From: Erodium maritimum
Taxonomy: Eukaryota; Streptophyta; Magnoliopsida; Geraniales; Geraniaceae
NCBI GenBank assembly: GCA_963921825.1
Contig: OY997589.1
Span: 1,922,001-1,986,000 of the forward strand
DNA: 64,000 nt
Reading direction: 5' to 3'
The number at the start of each line of letters is the position of its first letter. Position 1 is the stretch's first letter. The position numbers and the translations under genes were made by a program. Below, piece after piece: positions 55,402-64,000 of the stretch. The notes under the pieces were generated by a model. The model had not been told where the DNA came from, did not search any database, and saw only the letters and a list, made by a program, of their open reading frames with translations.

Positions 55402-55745
55402 ATTTTGAGCGCAAGTTACAATATTATTAATTATTAATCAAAAGCCAACTACATTACTGTGTATCGGGGAACAGGGTCCCTGACCACCAGAAGGTCAGTA
55501 CAACGAACAATAGTTCACTGATCCTTTAATCTCATAACCGTCACAGACGAAACGCCGCTGCAACTCCTTCGGACACCGGAGGTTTTGACCGCCTCGAGGA
55601 GGAAATTGTATTTGGAAGAGAGAACAATGGCCGCCGCTGGAGAACTACCATCCGTGACGTCTCTTCCATCGCATACGCATGATCCGAGGGGGGAAAGGGT
55701 CCGCCGCCAGCGTCATGAAATCGCAAAAACCCTATCCTAGAGGGA
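55402..55745 (-). mobile_element. Short retroposon related to the 52.5-kb LINE
   Basis: The reverse strand ends TCCCCGATACACAGTAATG...TTGCGCTCAAAATAAAA, matching the 3' tail of the element at 52460 (CTGTTCCCCGAT, GACCCTG/AGCCTG, CGTCTGTGACGGTT). About 340 bp, heavily shortened. No certain target duplication. Confidence 0.65.
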
Positions 55746-56467
55746 GTCTGCGCCATCCGTCTTACGAAGATATAAGCAAAGTCCTTTATTTATGTATAGG
55801 AACCTCATTTGGGATTTCCTTTGTTTGTAAGTTTTTTTTTTGAGGGTTTCTCTTAAGCCCTTGTTCTTTGTTTCTAAAAGGCTTGATATATAAAATAAAA
55901 ACGGCTGATAAAAAAACACTAAGTGCGCTAATATTATTTTTGAACACAGAATATCAAATTTTCTTTTACAAATATGTTCCCTTGAACATGATTCTCTATC
56001 AAGGATTCATGAATCAATGCAATTTTCTAATGGGGTGATGTATATCTACAAAATATCCATGAATATTATTTTCTTTTTTTATTAGGAACATGAACTCCAA
56101 CATTAATGAAATGATATTTTTTTCGGTAAGGAATCGAATTCATCTTTCGGACATAAATATAATAATTGCTCCTTCGATCCATTGCAAAATATGTATCTCA
56201 TTTAATGATTCATAGAACTTAAATTCAATATTTAACTATTCCAAAAAACGAAGAACTTTTTTGGAATATCCTCCGTAGCTAATATCTTTTCGGATCAATT
56301 ATTAATACCTTAGTACCTCACAAACAAAAAATAAAAGTAAGGATTAGAGGGTACAATCAACTTTTAAAATAAGTTCGTTTCAAAAAAAAAACTTTCAAAA
56401 TAAGACTATTTTGTCAATTTCTATAGTTTAAACTCGAGTTCTTCTTCGTCTTTTTCCTCGGCCTATA
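55746..56467 (+). promoter_or_regulatory. Upstream region of PMEI-like gene 3
   Basis: The shared block lies at about 55985-56100 (AAGGATTCATGAATCAATGC, AATGGGGTGATGTATATCTA, AGGAACATGAAC), farther from the ATG than in the other copies. The TATA-like GCCTATAATG touches the start codon. Confidence 0.55.
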
Positions 56468-57016
56468 ATGAAAATTTTAAGTTTCATTATCGTAACGTTC
56501 TCTCTTCTTGCATTGCACTATTCACCAACGCCAACAAAAGCTACCCTAATCGAAGCTGTTTGTTCCAACACCTCTAATCCCGACGCTTGTTCCCAAATCC
56601 TCCGACCAGATGTTCGAGCTTCGTCGGCCTCAACTCTCATCGAGTTCGGAGAAGTTATAGTACAAATGGAGATCGAGGCCTTGGAAGCCGAGATAAATGT
56701 TATAGAAGGCTTGAAGAGGAACCGAGGATACCCTCCTAACGTGCATGGTATCCTTAATTCTTGCAATCTTCGGTGTAACGATACGATTTCTCTTTGCGCT
56801 TTCGCGAGTTATGACATTAGAGTGCACAAGTTCGGAAATGCCAAGGTCGATTTTTACGATATGGGCCATACCATGCAGTATTGCAGGGCGATTATGGTAG
56901 ATTGGACCGACGAAAGACTTTCGAGGAAGAACGATGAGACGATGTTGATCGGCGAGATAGGAGGTAAGGCCATGCTTTTACTTGAGCGTCACCCTCCCGT
57001 TCATCGGAATGATTGA
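56468..57016 (+). CDS. PMEI/invertase-inhibitor-like protein, cluster gene 3
   Basis: 182 aa, secreted; signal peptide 1-25 (VTFSLLALHYSPTPTKA). Cysteines VCSNTSNPDAC, NSCNLRC and QYCRAIM, plus an extra one in SLCAFAS. The block PDVRASSASTLIEFG and NRGYPPNVHGIL place it with genes 2 and 4. The coding frame is intact. The expected leader between the TATA box and the ATG (present in genes 2 and 4) is missing: the TATA-like CCTATAA runs directly into ATG, so normal transcription would start inside the coding region. It may be poorly expressed or use another promoter. Function by family only. Confidence 0.78.
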   Translation: MKILSFIIVTFSLLALHYSPTPTKATLIEAVCSNTSNPDACSQILRPDVRASSASTLIEFGEVIVQMEIEALEAEINVIEGLKRNRGYPPNVHGILNSCNLRCNDTISLCAFASYDIRVHKFGNAKVDFYDMGHTMQYCRAIMVDWTDERLSRKNDETMLIGEIGGKAMLLLERHPPVHRND

Positions 57017-57480
57017 TCTTGATGTATGTCATTTATAAATATATGAAAAGATAGGGTTTTGAATAATAATGTTGTTATTGTATTTGAATTGGTTCTCACA
57101 TTCTTAAAGTCATGAGATGTTTGAATGTTATAAGTGAGACAAAAGTTTATAGAAACTAAACGACTTTACAAAGCTCGGTTTTTGATACTACCAAAGATTC
57201 TGATCTTCATGTAGTTGTGAGGCCCCAAAACAATCAACCATGTCTTGATCCGGGCTGACCTAGGATGTCAATAATGTGTCTTGAACCTACTGGAGGATTC
57301 ATGGGATTCTGAGAGATGTGCTAGCTGTTCAATGAGGTATTTGTAGTGTGGTGGAGAAGTACGATTGGTCAAAACCAATCTCAAAGGAGACAAGACGTTC
57401 CCTTTCACAGACGTTCTGATTCTCCGCAGGTGCCTCAATGGACTTGACGAGATTGTTTAGTAAACCTCGCCTCATTTTTT
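57017..57480. other. Spacer after PMEI-like gene 3
   Basis: 3' UTR of gene 3, then sequence of unknown origin (57180-57470) with no clear ORF. Confidence 0.4.
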
Positions 57481-59300
57481 GAAAGCTCGGTTTTGTTGGG
57501 AAAATAGGGCTCATGCACAATGTCCGAGGAACTCATCCACGGACGGGTCAGGCAGGTGGCGGCGCCAGGAGATACAACACATGCCCAGGGTTCCAATTGT
57601 TCAGAAGGGCCATCGTTCCACGGATGGGCCGGGCTTGGCTGGACAAGGTCAGATGGGCTTGGGTCACACTAGGCCGAGAAGTGGAGGCTAGGTCGGGGTG
57701 GACCGGGCCTTCAAGGGTCGCCTCACAGGAACCCAAGGCAAAGCGAACTAAGGGGGGTCGGAGCCAGTAAGGTCAGCATGAACGTGGGAAGAACCCATTC
57801 TGGTAGGAGGACAACATACATCCTAAAATGAGGGACTTAGGGGCTCGGATGGGAGGTTTGGTCATAAGGGTGGTGGTGGTGCCTCAGACAGAACTATACA
57901 AGCGGGGCCTAATTTTTTTGCCTATGCGGTTGTGGAACATGTGATGACCACAAAGACTTTTTTCTGGAAGTCCTTGGTCAACTGGCTCAGTGAATTATGG
58001 AAGCTCGAGGACGTAGAAGCCCTGTCCTTTGGAGGTGAACATTGTGGTTTCTTCTTTGAATCTGCGAAAGAACAGGCTCAAGTGCTAGCTGGGGAACCGT
58101 TGACATTCTACCGCTCCCTAGTGCTCTTTGAGGATTTTGAGGCCCCAGATGAGGCCTCATGATATCTTTTTCACACACTTATCGGCGTGGGCTCATTTCT
58201 CCAATTTTGGCACATGTATGGCAGTGGACGGTGATGTGAACGGCATGAGCTGGGGGACTTCATGCAGATCAAGGTACAATTGGATGTCTTTCTACCCCTA
58301 TAGAGTCAGCTTTGGTTTTGTCTCTCCAAATCTGAGGTACAAACATTATTGCATATCTCTATTGAATGTCTGCCAGATCATTATTTTGATAGGACACCTG
58401 GTGTACGCCTTCCATACAGATCACAGGGATATGAGTCCTTCTTTTCGATCCCCTACTAACTCAAGATTGGTCGTCTCTCGGGCTCGCCATGGACGGATGA
58501 CCCCAAGTACCAATTGGGCCTACTTGGGGGAATCGTCTGGTCAACCGACGCCCAACTTTACCCCCGTGGCACCGAGACCAAGAGATCGCAAGGGCAAGGG
58601 AAAGGCAGTAGCGGAGGAGGTCTCCTCGACTAACCGAGTCAGATCTTTTCCCATTAGAGGGGCTTGTCCAGGCGATTCAGACTCTCCCTCATTGCGAGGA
58701 AGTGGGACTCAATCACATCTTTCACCCCTTAGGAGTCTCTCTCATTCCTTCCCAAGGAGCCGAGCAGAGGAGCACCCGAGCTTTACCAGGAACTTATCTA
58801 CATCTTCTCTCCCAATAGGTCGGAAACGACTGGCATAGGAGGCCCGTTACTTGGAGTTAGAAGGCTCTACACGCTCTGAGGGGGCGCACCGAACAACGAC
58901 GAGAGAAACAACCACCCTCGCCTCAGTCAATGAGGACCTAGGGGTCTAGTGAGAGGTCGACTAACAATATCGCCCCACTGGACATATGGTGGCAGTGGTT
59001 CCACCAAGTTCTGGCACGACACTCTTCTACTATCTCGAAAGTCATCACTCCCGCGTTCTTGGAGCCCTATTTTATCATTCTCGGGATGACGACGTGCGCT
59101 GGATCTCTAGAAGAGTTCATAGTCTTCCTAGGCGCCATTTATCCAGAAAAGGCCCTCCCTGTTCTAGCTTCCCGTTTGGATTCGTTGTTTCGATTTTTTC
59201 GGACACTATTGCAATATCACCTTCTAGACATTCCATTGAAGCATTTCGGTCCATGAGTTTTTACTCTTATTGTCTGTTTCCTTCTCCCATGACGTTATAG
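57481..59300 (+). mobile_element. Decayed LINE-like element with ORF1 remnants; family R copy 2
   Basis: Around 57990-58140 the frame GFFFESAKEQAQVLAGEPLTFYRSLVLFEDF resembles the DUF4283 region of plant LINE ORF1. Next comes a broken stretch with EVQTLLHISIECLPDH, like the part before the zinc knuckle, then a Ser/Arg/Pro-rich open frame (about 58430-58840, RPRDRKGKGKAVAEE). From 58915 the sequence matches 32655-33060 in reverse, reading PLDIWWQWFHQVLARHS and EPYFIILGMTTCAGS. Several frameshifts and stops, so it is inactive. Confidence 0.6.
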
Positions 59301-59324
59301 CTTTTTTCATGCCTTTTTAATACT

Positions 59325-59770
59325 ATTTTTTAACGTAAGAGACATATTTTATTGATTAAAATCGAAACATGGTACCAAAAGAACAAGGGGGAGTAGTCTC
59401 TCCGTAGACAAACTACAACTAATCTTCGAAAAGACCTAGGGGCATAGATGGGATTTTGATGTGAAACAAACTAAAACAACAATTAAAGTATGAAAAAGAA
59501 CTAGAACGAACACAATAATGAAACCAACTCTGGCTCAACCTAAACCCGACCATTATGGTCTGAATGCAAACGGGGCTTCCTACATAAATCACTAAATTTC
59601 GGAGGAATGCGCCTGGTATGGGGAGGTATCATGTGAGATGGTGGAGGATCCCCAAGAGGGGGCTGCCATTATTCTGAGACAGCCCAGGGCGGGGTGGCCT
59701 AATTGAACTTGGCGAGGCTGCATAGCAGACCTCGTCCGATTGCTTGGGCAAAGAGAGGATTAAATCTTGT
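59325..59770 (-). mobile_element. LINE 3' fragment, reverse strand
   Basis: The reverse strand has a typical tail, TGTTCTTTTGGTACCATG, TTTTAATCAATAAAATATG, then TTAAAAAATAG. About 440 bp, 5'-truncated. Possible target repeat TTTTTAATACTA/TTTTTAAATACA. Confidence 0.55.
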
Positions 59771-59806
59771 TTTTAAATACATAATTACGTTCCTCCGTAA
59801 AAATAA

Positions 59807-60240
59807 GGGATAATTCCACTTCAGTACCCTAAATCTTTCATATTTCATTTAGAATACCCTAAATCTTTTTTGTGTCACCTCAGTACCCTAAACTTTTATT
59901 AATTCATTTAGAGTACCCTAAATCTTTTTTGTGTCACCTCGGTAACCTAAACTTTCATTAATTCCATTTTAGTACCCACCATTAACTTTACATATGATTT
60001 CCATCCAAAATAGGTAAAATGACCATACTACCCATTACCAACAACCAAATTTATGGTTAAATTAACGGTGGGTACTAAAATGAAATTAATGAAAGTTTAG
60101 GGTACTGAGGTGGCACAAAAAAAAATTAGGGTACTCTAAATGAAATATGAAAGATTTACGGTACTGAGGTGACACAAAAAAGATTTAGAGTACTCTAAAT
60201 GAAATATGAAAGATTTAGGGTACCGAGGTGGAATTAACCT
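59807..60240. mobile_element. MITE family D, copy 2
   Basis: Palindromic element with ends AGGGATAATTCCACTTCAGT and GAGGTGGAATTAACCT. Units of GTACCCTAAATCTTT and TTGTGTCACCTCAGTACC are repeated in each arm. Sister of 25058-25451. Confidence 0.8.
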
Positions 60241-60339
60241 TAAAAATAATAACATATATTTCTAAAAGTTGAATATCCTATTTCAAAAAATATGAATATA
60301 TATCAAATTTCCTTTTTCAAATGTATTCCTTTTCTTATG

Positions 60340-60726
60340 TGTGAACATAAATCTCGGCTATGTCTACTACTTTTCTATTGTGGAGATCGAATTTCTACAA
60401 AATATTCGTGAATATTCCATTTTTTAATGGGAACATGAACCTGTTTTTTTGGTTAGAAATCCAATTCACATTGTAAAATAAGTATCCCGTTAAATTATAT
60501 TTTACATAAATTAAATTCAATACTTGACTATTCCAAAAAAGGAAATAAAATATATGTTTTTAACACATATCTTTTCGGATCAATTATCAATTAATACATT
60601 TGATTCAGAGTTCTTTTATGTTTCTCGTCAGCCTATAAAAAGTGATCGATCCTTTTCAACTGTTGTAATATTAATTTCCACATCATTCTTAGGGCATTAC
60701 TCCATTTTTCTTTGAAGAAAAATAAA
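60340..60726 (+). promoter_or_regulatory. Upstream module and promoter, PMEI-like gene 4
   Basis: Shared block at 60385-60442 (GATCGAATTTCTACAAAATA, TCGTGAATATTCC, GGGAACATGAACC), GAAATCCAATTCACATTG, TATA box CCTATAAAA (60632-60640), and the leader GGGCATTACTCCATTTTTC. The order matches gene 2. Confidence 0.7.
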
Positions 60727-61275
60727 ATGAAAACCCTAATTCTTGCTCTTACTCTAATTTTCTCTCTTCTTTCATTGCTCTATTCTCCTACACAAGCACA
60801 AGCCAAAAGAAAAACCGTAATCGGAGAAGCTTGTTACCTCTTCCCCGATCACTACCATTGCTTGAACGTCCTCCGAAAAGATGTTCGAGCTTCGTCGGCC
60901 AAGAATCTCGTCGATCTCGGTAAAGCCGTAGCACAAATGCAAACCGAGGCCCTGCAGGAAGAAAAAAGAATGATTGGTGACTTGAGAATGAACCGCGGAT
61001 ATCCTTCTCGCGCACACGACATCTTCAATAGTTGCGAAAATTTGTGCGATGAGTCACTTCCTTTTAGTGATTTAGCATTGGACTACATTAGAGCGGACAA
61101 GATCGCCGAAGCCAGGTACAAATTTTACAATGTAAGTGCTGCCATGTATACTTGCACGACGAATATGACGGCCTATCCCATCGAGAAACTTTCGAGGGTG
61201 AACGAGGAGGTGTTATATGTTAGCGGAATCGGAATAAAGGTCATGGCTTTGATCCTGTACCCTCGTCGTCGTTAG
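60727..61275 (+). CDS. PMEI/invertase-inhibitor-like protein, cluster gene 4
   Basis: 182 aa from ATG 60727 (no earlier in-frame ATG). Signal peptide 1-26 (LALTLIFSLLSLLYSPTQAQA), then the basic KRKTVIGEAC, an insertion compared with the other copies. Cysteines ACYLFPDHYHC, NSCENLC and YTCTTNM. KDVRASSAKNLVDLG and NRGYPSRAHDIF group it with genes 2 and 3. It ends YPRRR at a TAG where the related copies read on for three residues to a shared TGA. Leader and TATA box are intact. Secreted, function by family only. Confidence 0.85.
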   Translation: MKTLILALTLIFSLLSLLYSPTQAQAKRKTVIGEACYLFPDHYHCLNVLRKDVRASSAKNLVDLGKAVAQMQTEALQEEKRMIGDLRMNRGYPSRAHDIFNSCENLCDESLPFSDLALDYIRADKIAEARYKFYNVSAAMYTCTTNMTAYPIEKLSRVNEEVLYVSGIGIKVMALILYPRRR

Positions 61276-61665
61276 AATGATTGATTCGATGTATGTCGTT
61301 CATAAATGAATATAGGGATAGGGTTATTGTAGTGCTTGTTCTTAAGGTCAGATGTTCGGATCTTAATAACCGGTCATATGATCGGATCAATAAATATAAT
61401 AATAGTTTTGGATTATTGGGGTTAATTTTATGGTTAAGCGAGTTCTCTCATTAGGGATTGTTTATCAAAAAAGTCTAAGAAATCAAATTCATTGGCACTC
61501 TCCTTTTATGGTGGGAAATTTAACAATATATGCTCCTAAGTCCTAAATGTATGGTAATTGTGTTATGTAGGAAGGAAAGAGATCAAAGAGATATTATGTA
61601 AATAATAATAATTGTGTAAAACAATAAGAAAAGTATATATCAAATTTTAAATTATAGAAATTACA
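61276..61665. other. 3' flank of PMEI-like gene 4
   Basis: 3' UTR-like and AT-rich, nothing else recognised. Confidence 0.4.
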
Positions 61666-62812
61666 CGCGCAACCTTAGGGTTTTGCGAAAATCACCTTCG
61701 ATTGCAGGGATCATGGCATCTACGGGTGATCTTGACGGAGGTGAAGCGTGCTTCGATGCCGAGCTCTTCCGGGAGCCGAGTACTCCGGAGCGGGAGGTGC
61801 AGGAGCGGGATGCAGGAGTGGACACGAGGTCGGGGCTGCTGGCGGCGTCCATGGAGGGAGTAACGCTCACGCCGGCAGAGGCGCTGACGCCCCGTGGGGC
61901 CAGTATAACCCCGATGACGTTCTCGGCCCAGAGGACGGTGGAGGAGGTCCGGGGCGAGGGGGACTGGTACCACACGGCGGCGCGGGGCATTAGACGTACC
62001 CCGGCGAAGGGGCCGCAGCCGAGACGGGGCAGTGGCTCGGTGGTGAGATCGCAGGAGCCCGTGGAGGGATTTGGATGGAAGTCATTCCCGGGAACGGAGC
62101 AGGTCGGCACGGAAGAGTCCATCAAGGAGGGGGTGGGCTCCTGCCGATTGTGGTGTCATCGGATACGGGAGCTTCGCCGGTGGAGTCGCCGGAGGTGCTG
62201 GCGTGGAGGAGAAGCAAGGGGAAGGGCTTGGCGCGAGCATCGTCTGGGGTTTCGAGTGATGGGCTGGACCGGGGCTGTGGGGATGAGGGCCTGGGCCGAG
62301 GCTTCCTCGCCGACGCCCGTCGCGTCGGGCGTGTTGTGCCGAACTGGCTTCCACGAGCAGGACAAGGACCAGGCCGGCGGGTTCAGCCCACAGGCGTAGC
62401 AGGCTGGACTTGAGGTGGGCCGGGTGATGTGGTGCGATGGGCTGCCAGGTATGGGGCCGGGGCGGGGTGGGATCGGGTCGCTCAACCGCTGGTCGGTATG
62501 GATGGGCCGGGTGAGGAGCCTGCCGGATACGGGGACGGGGCGAGCCCGGGGCTCTAACCCGTGGGTCCATCCGTCTGGTCTTGGGCCTTATCGGCTCCGG
62601 TCGGGTAACCCGGGTGGGCCGAATCCGATGGCTGGGTCTGTCCCGATTGGGGTTGGAATAGGGACCACCTCCTACTGTCTCTTGGGTTCAACCAAACATC
62701 TTATTAATGTTTCGGCCATTACCAAAATTGTATTTCATCCTGTTAGTTGATTTTCATTTATATACGGTATTTATGACCTTTTTATTAATATATCAATAAA
62801 GTTCCGTCAATA
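61666..62812 (+). mobile_element. GC-rich LINE-like insertion with open frame
   Basis: Starts near CGCAACCTTAGGGTTTTGCG, has an ATG at 61712 and an open frame to 62399 (MASTGDLDGGEACFDAEL...), then a GC-rich part and an AT-rich tail ending ATATGCTAAAAAAAAG. The composition contrasts sharply with the AT-rich flanks. 5' leader, one frame and A-tail suggest a non-autonomous or internally deleted LINE. No known domain in the frame. Confidence 0.5.
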
Positions 62813-63096
62813 TGCTAAAAAAAAGTGATAACACTTGAAAGATCAATGTAATCAAGTGAAAAATATTCTTATACGATTATCCTTATTTTATTAAGAAACT
62901 CAAAAAGTCAAAATTCTATTGAAGGACAATATAATGAACACAGTATCAATTTTGTAACGAAAATAATTAAATACCATTTCAATGCACGTACATTTACGTC
63001 CATACCAAATCAAGCTCTAGTTATAAATTCCGATCATAAAAGTTACATCGCTAACCAAAACTCAATATTTTCTAGTAACAACGTTGTTTGGAAAAT
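62813..63096 (+). promoter_or_regulatory. Promoter of PMEI-like gene 5
   Basis: TTATAAATTCCGATCA (63019-63034) matches the TATA/initiator region of gene 1. The stretch 62890-63010 resembles the one at 54345-54480 upstream of gene 2 (TTCAATGCAC, TACGTC). The block with AGGAACATGAAC is absent here. Confidence 0.55.
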
Positions 63097-63882
63097 ATGA
63101 CCAATCCAAGTCACACGTTGGTATGTTTCGTTTTCCTCGTAGTTCTTTACTCTCCTACACCAACGAAGGCCACCGTAGTCGAAGATTTTTGTAAACGTAC
63201 CGACATTTACAATGATTGTATCACGATCCTCCAATCCGACCCCAAATGTTCGTCGGCCATGAGCCTCCACGATCTCGGAGGTGCAATCATTGAACTAGCA
63301 ACGAATGACGCATCCGATATGGAAAACCTCATTAGGGGCATGGGAGAGAACCAGAGACTCCCACCATCGGTTCTTAATGCGTTGTCTACGTGTGGTGATC
63401 GTTATAAGGATGTGATTACACATCTAAAAAATGCGTTAGACGATTTTGGTGGACGATTGTTCGACTTGACCTTAGTTGAGTTCATGAAGGCTCGGGATAA
63501 TGTTAACGCTTGCAAGATGGCAATGTCTAAGATCACTATCGACAAAGTTTCGAAGCAAAACGAGGTCGTTTATCACATTTGCGATCTTGGAGTGATAGCC
63601 ATGAGGGGACTTGGAAATTGGTCCATCGATTTGTGTTCCATTAATAAAATTAAGGTAGTTTTGTCATGTTTAGAACCTCTTGAATCTATCGTGTTTATAA
63701 TTATCATATTAGTTTTGAACTTAGAATATCAAATTTTGGATTACAAATATATTGCTTTTAGTAGGTGTGGATATGAATCTCCATCAAGAATTCATGAATC
63801 AATGCATTTTTCCAATGGGGTGATGTATATCTATAAAATATTCATGAATATTCCATTTTTTAATAGGAACATGAACATCTAA
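63097..63882 (+). CDS. PMEI/invertase-inhibitor-like protein, cluster gene 5, stop-loss form
   Basis: ATG at 63097. Residues 1-174 align with gene 1 without gaps at the ends (MTNPSHTLVCFVFLVVLYSP signal peptide, ATVVEDFCK, STCGDRYKDV, ACKMAMS, HICDLG). Where gene 1 reads GGA AAA TAA, this copy reads GGA AAT TGG: a small deletion plus changes removed the stop, so translation continues for 87 residues through former 3' UTR and the next upstream module to TAA at 63880. The added tail includes a hydrophobic run, VFIIIILVLNLEYQIL. The product may be membrane-held, misfolded or non-functional. The original 174-residue domain is intact. Family role as for gene 1. Confidence 0.78.
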   Translation: MTNPSHTLVCFVFLVVLYSPTPTKATVVEDFCKRTDIYNDCITILQSDPKCSSAMSLHDLGGAIIELATNDASDMENLIRGMGENQRLPPSVLNALSTCGDRYKDVITHLKNALDDFGGRLFDLTLVEFMKARDNVNACKMAMSKITIDKVSKQNEVVYHICDLGVIAMRGLGNWSIDLCSINKIKVVLSCLEPLESIVFIIIILVLNLEYQILDYKYIAFSRCGYESPSRIHESMHFSNGVMYIYKIFMNIPFFNRNMNI

Positions 63883-64000
63883 AATATTAATGTAATGCTT
63901 TTTTATGCAAAATAATAATGGGGTTTAATTTTAAAAAATATCCTTGTTTAGAAATATAATCGCACTATACTTCTTTAGTTTTACGTTTTTGATAAAGTTA
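63765..64000 (+). promoter_or_regulatory. Extra copy of the PMEI cluster upstream module
   Basis: ATCAAGAATTCATGAATCAA, AATGGGGTGATGTATATCTA, AAATATTCATGAATATTCCA and AATAGGAACATGAAC match the block before gene 3 (55985-56100) closely. It begins inside the extended reading frame of gene 5. A further PMEI-like gene would be expected about 90-370 bp past the block, at or beyond the window end. Confidence 0.65.

Noticed and set aside
61683..62750. Arg/Gly-rich overlapping ORFs on both strands as host genes
   Set aside because: High GC leaves all frames open; the leader, single frame and A-tail point to a retroposon.
49560..64000. CRISPR-like or bacterial operon interpretation of the regular same-strand small genes
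   Set aside because: Each gene has its own TATA box and eukaryotic signal peptide; spacing is kilobases; this is a plant tandem gene family.

Overview
This window is nuclear DNA from a flowering plant, most likely a eudicot. Genes have many short, AT-rich GT-AG introns. The proteins are plant-type (ACLA subunit of ATP-citrate lyase, PPR protein, NEAP nuclear-envelope protein, plant receptor-like kinase, PMEI/invertase-inhibitor-like proteins). The space between genes is filled with short inverted-repeat elements and decayed LINEs. I cannot name the species from the sequence.

Left and middle part (1-49 kb), housekeeping genes: SPT16 (+, 1007-4345, coding region without introns); ACLA (+, 6397-11768, 12 coding exons, 423 aa); tRNA-Ser(AGA) (-, 13290-13371); a 92-aa secreted peptide gene (+, 15390-15668); a receptor-like kinase (-, 17185-20877, 7 coding exons, 496 aa); a NEAP-type coiled-coil protein (-, 27208-30729, 5 coding exons, 333 aa, one GC-AG intron); an NYN plus HTH/LOTUS-type RNA-binding protein (+, 33405-36367, 3 exons, 648 aa); a P-class PPR protein (+, 39663-41828); a Cys-rich PHD/RING-like protein (-, 44411-45412); and a 96-aa two-pass membrane protein (-, 46520-47583, 2 exons). 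These genes act separately (chromatin, acetyl-CoA supply, signalling, nuclear envelope, RNA processing, organelle RNA); I see no common pathway.

Right part (49.7-64 kb), a gene cluster: five tandem, same-strand genes for small secreted PMEI/invertase-inhibitor-like proteins (49761, 54797, 56468, 60727, 63097). They fall into two sequence types. Related upstream segments precede four of them, and one more such segment lies at the right edge, which predicts a sixth copy just outside. One copy has lost its stop codon and one appears to have lost its leader between TATA box and ATG. The genes are separated by LINE-like insertions, one with a clear target-site duplication.

Repeats: at least six families of short elements, most with GGGATAAT... 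or GGGTTAAT... ends, and three with candidate 9-bp target duplications (Mutator-like behaviour). They sit mainly in introns and UTRs. Several introns also carry tandem duplications, most strikingly a triplication of the intron 8/exon 9 junction in ACLA and a 169-170 bp x4 array in ACLA intron 1. The most interesting material is the PMEI-like cluster, the ACLA decoy exon junctions, a possible alternative ACLA C-terminus, and an unnamed repeat family shared between 32.7 and 59.0 kb.
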